Below, in pieces: positions 63,927 to 64,000 of a stretch of 64,000 nt of DNA. This DNA is from Inhella proteolytica (GTDB lineage Bacteria; Pseudomonadota; Gammaproteobacteria; Burkholderiales; Burkholderiaceae_C), in NCBI RefSeq assembly GCF_016093275.1, contig NZ_JAEDAK010000010.1:122270-186269 (forward strand). Reading direction: 5' to 3'. The notes under the pieces are model-generated. The model saw only the letters and a program-made list of their open reading frames with translations, was not told the DNA's origin and did not search any database. How positions within the stretch are numbered: position 1 is the first letter of the stretch; the number at the start of each line of letters is the position of its first letter. Both the position numbers and the translations under genes were made by a program.

Positions 63927-64000
63927 CTCGCTTCTGCGCTGCTGACAAGTCAGCGGCGACGCAAGAAAGATCAAGCGATTGATCGTTTTGCGCAAGTTCT

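Larger units (their letters stand above)
63437..64000 (+). other. 564-bp gene-free region, probable rRNA operon promoter region
   Basis: No credible protein gene on either strand; the overlapping minus-strand ORFs have no family features. It holds a long inverted repeat after livK, three sigma-70-type promoters in tandem (63621, 63753, 63897), an AT-rich tract before the last, and two stem-loops near the end. The final GCAAGTTCT could begin a boxA antiterminator (TGCTCTTTAA type). This layout is typical of a region upstream of 16S rRNA, but no rRNA bases are in the window. Confidence 0.65.

Noticed and set aside
63517..63995. Two minus-strand ORFs of about 144 codons in the last gap
   Set aside because: They cover the tandem promoters, have no family features, and their Phe/Ser/Gln composition reflects non-coding AT-rich sequence.

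Overview
The window comes from a compact, GC-rich betaproteobacterial chromosome. Gene content and order suggest Burkholderiales, probably the Rubrivivax/Roseateles/Leptothrix/Inhella side: an SAH-riboswitch ahcY-tlyA-metF operon, a BPSS1780-type membrane protein beside thrB, an slt/NDUFA9-like/GST/cca cluster, a PEP-CTERM surface protein, and liv transporter genes around an acyl-CoA ligase. Genus level is inference only. I see no insertion sequence, prophage, CRISPR array or tRNA. About 57 protein genes fill nearly everything; the only gap over 300 bases is the last 564 bases.

Layout. 1-685: 5' part of a Rieske oxygenase alpha subunit (-). 939-3950: xseB-ispA-dxs (+), isoprenoid precursor supply. 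4049-4843: folE2 (+). 4862-13332: a long minus-strand run: slt, NDUFA9-like, a palindromic repeat, GST, cca, cysK, a small membrane protein and a YdeP-type molybdoprotein. 13331-18464: two 5-formyl-THF cyclo-ligase paralogues flanking an S9 peptidase, a LysR/DUF2917/cupin block and a TfoX-like gene. 18468-21581: a three-gene envelope module (porin, PstS-like protein, kinase-like sensor that has lost its catalytic residues). 21698-24937: class A beta-lactamase divergent from an AmpR/PenR-like LysR gene, which overlaps an Xaa-Pro peptidase gene. 25018-29636: chemoreceptor, low-MW tyrosine phosphatase, TonB-dependent receptor. 29720-32911: metF, tlyA, ahcY with an upstream SAH riboswitch. 32943-38610: uvrD, grpB-like, then (-) DUF2782-thrB-BPSS1780-tapT. 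38754-43026: PEP-CTERM protein behind a consensus sigma-54 promoter, polA, and a probable degenerate GGDEF protein. 43161-49982: PCu(A)C copper chaperone, lolC/E-lolD-purU, a small Cys-rich protein, tatD, DNA glycosylase, EamA transporter and LysR. 50022-54907: beta-propeller protein, MscS, spermidine-synthase-like, GspE/PulE ATPase. 54911-63436: tctB-tctA-livH-livM-livG-livF-acyl-CoA ligase-livK. 63437-64000: tandem strong promoters with an AT-rich upstream element, most likely the promoter region of an rRNA operon starting just beyond the window.

Themes. One-carbon and methyl metabolism recurs (folE2, two cyclo-ligases, metF, ahcY with riboswitch, purU). Genes are packed with ATGA, TGATG, GTGA and TTGA stop/start overlaps, and convergent genes abut or overlap at their stops. 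Many starts sit shortly after a TASAAT-like box followed by a C-rich patch, which I read as a -10 element with a short leader.

Most interesting: the porin/PstS-like/pseudo-kinase module, the sigma-54 promoter of the PEP-CTERM gene, the duplicated rrn-type promoters, the riboswitch with a visible competing stem, the degenerate GGDEF protein, and a terminator-like hairpin in the Rieske gene leader.
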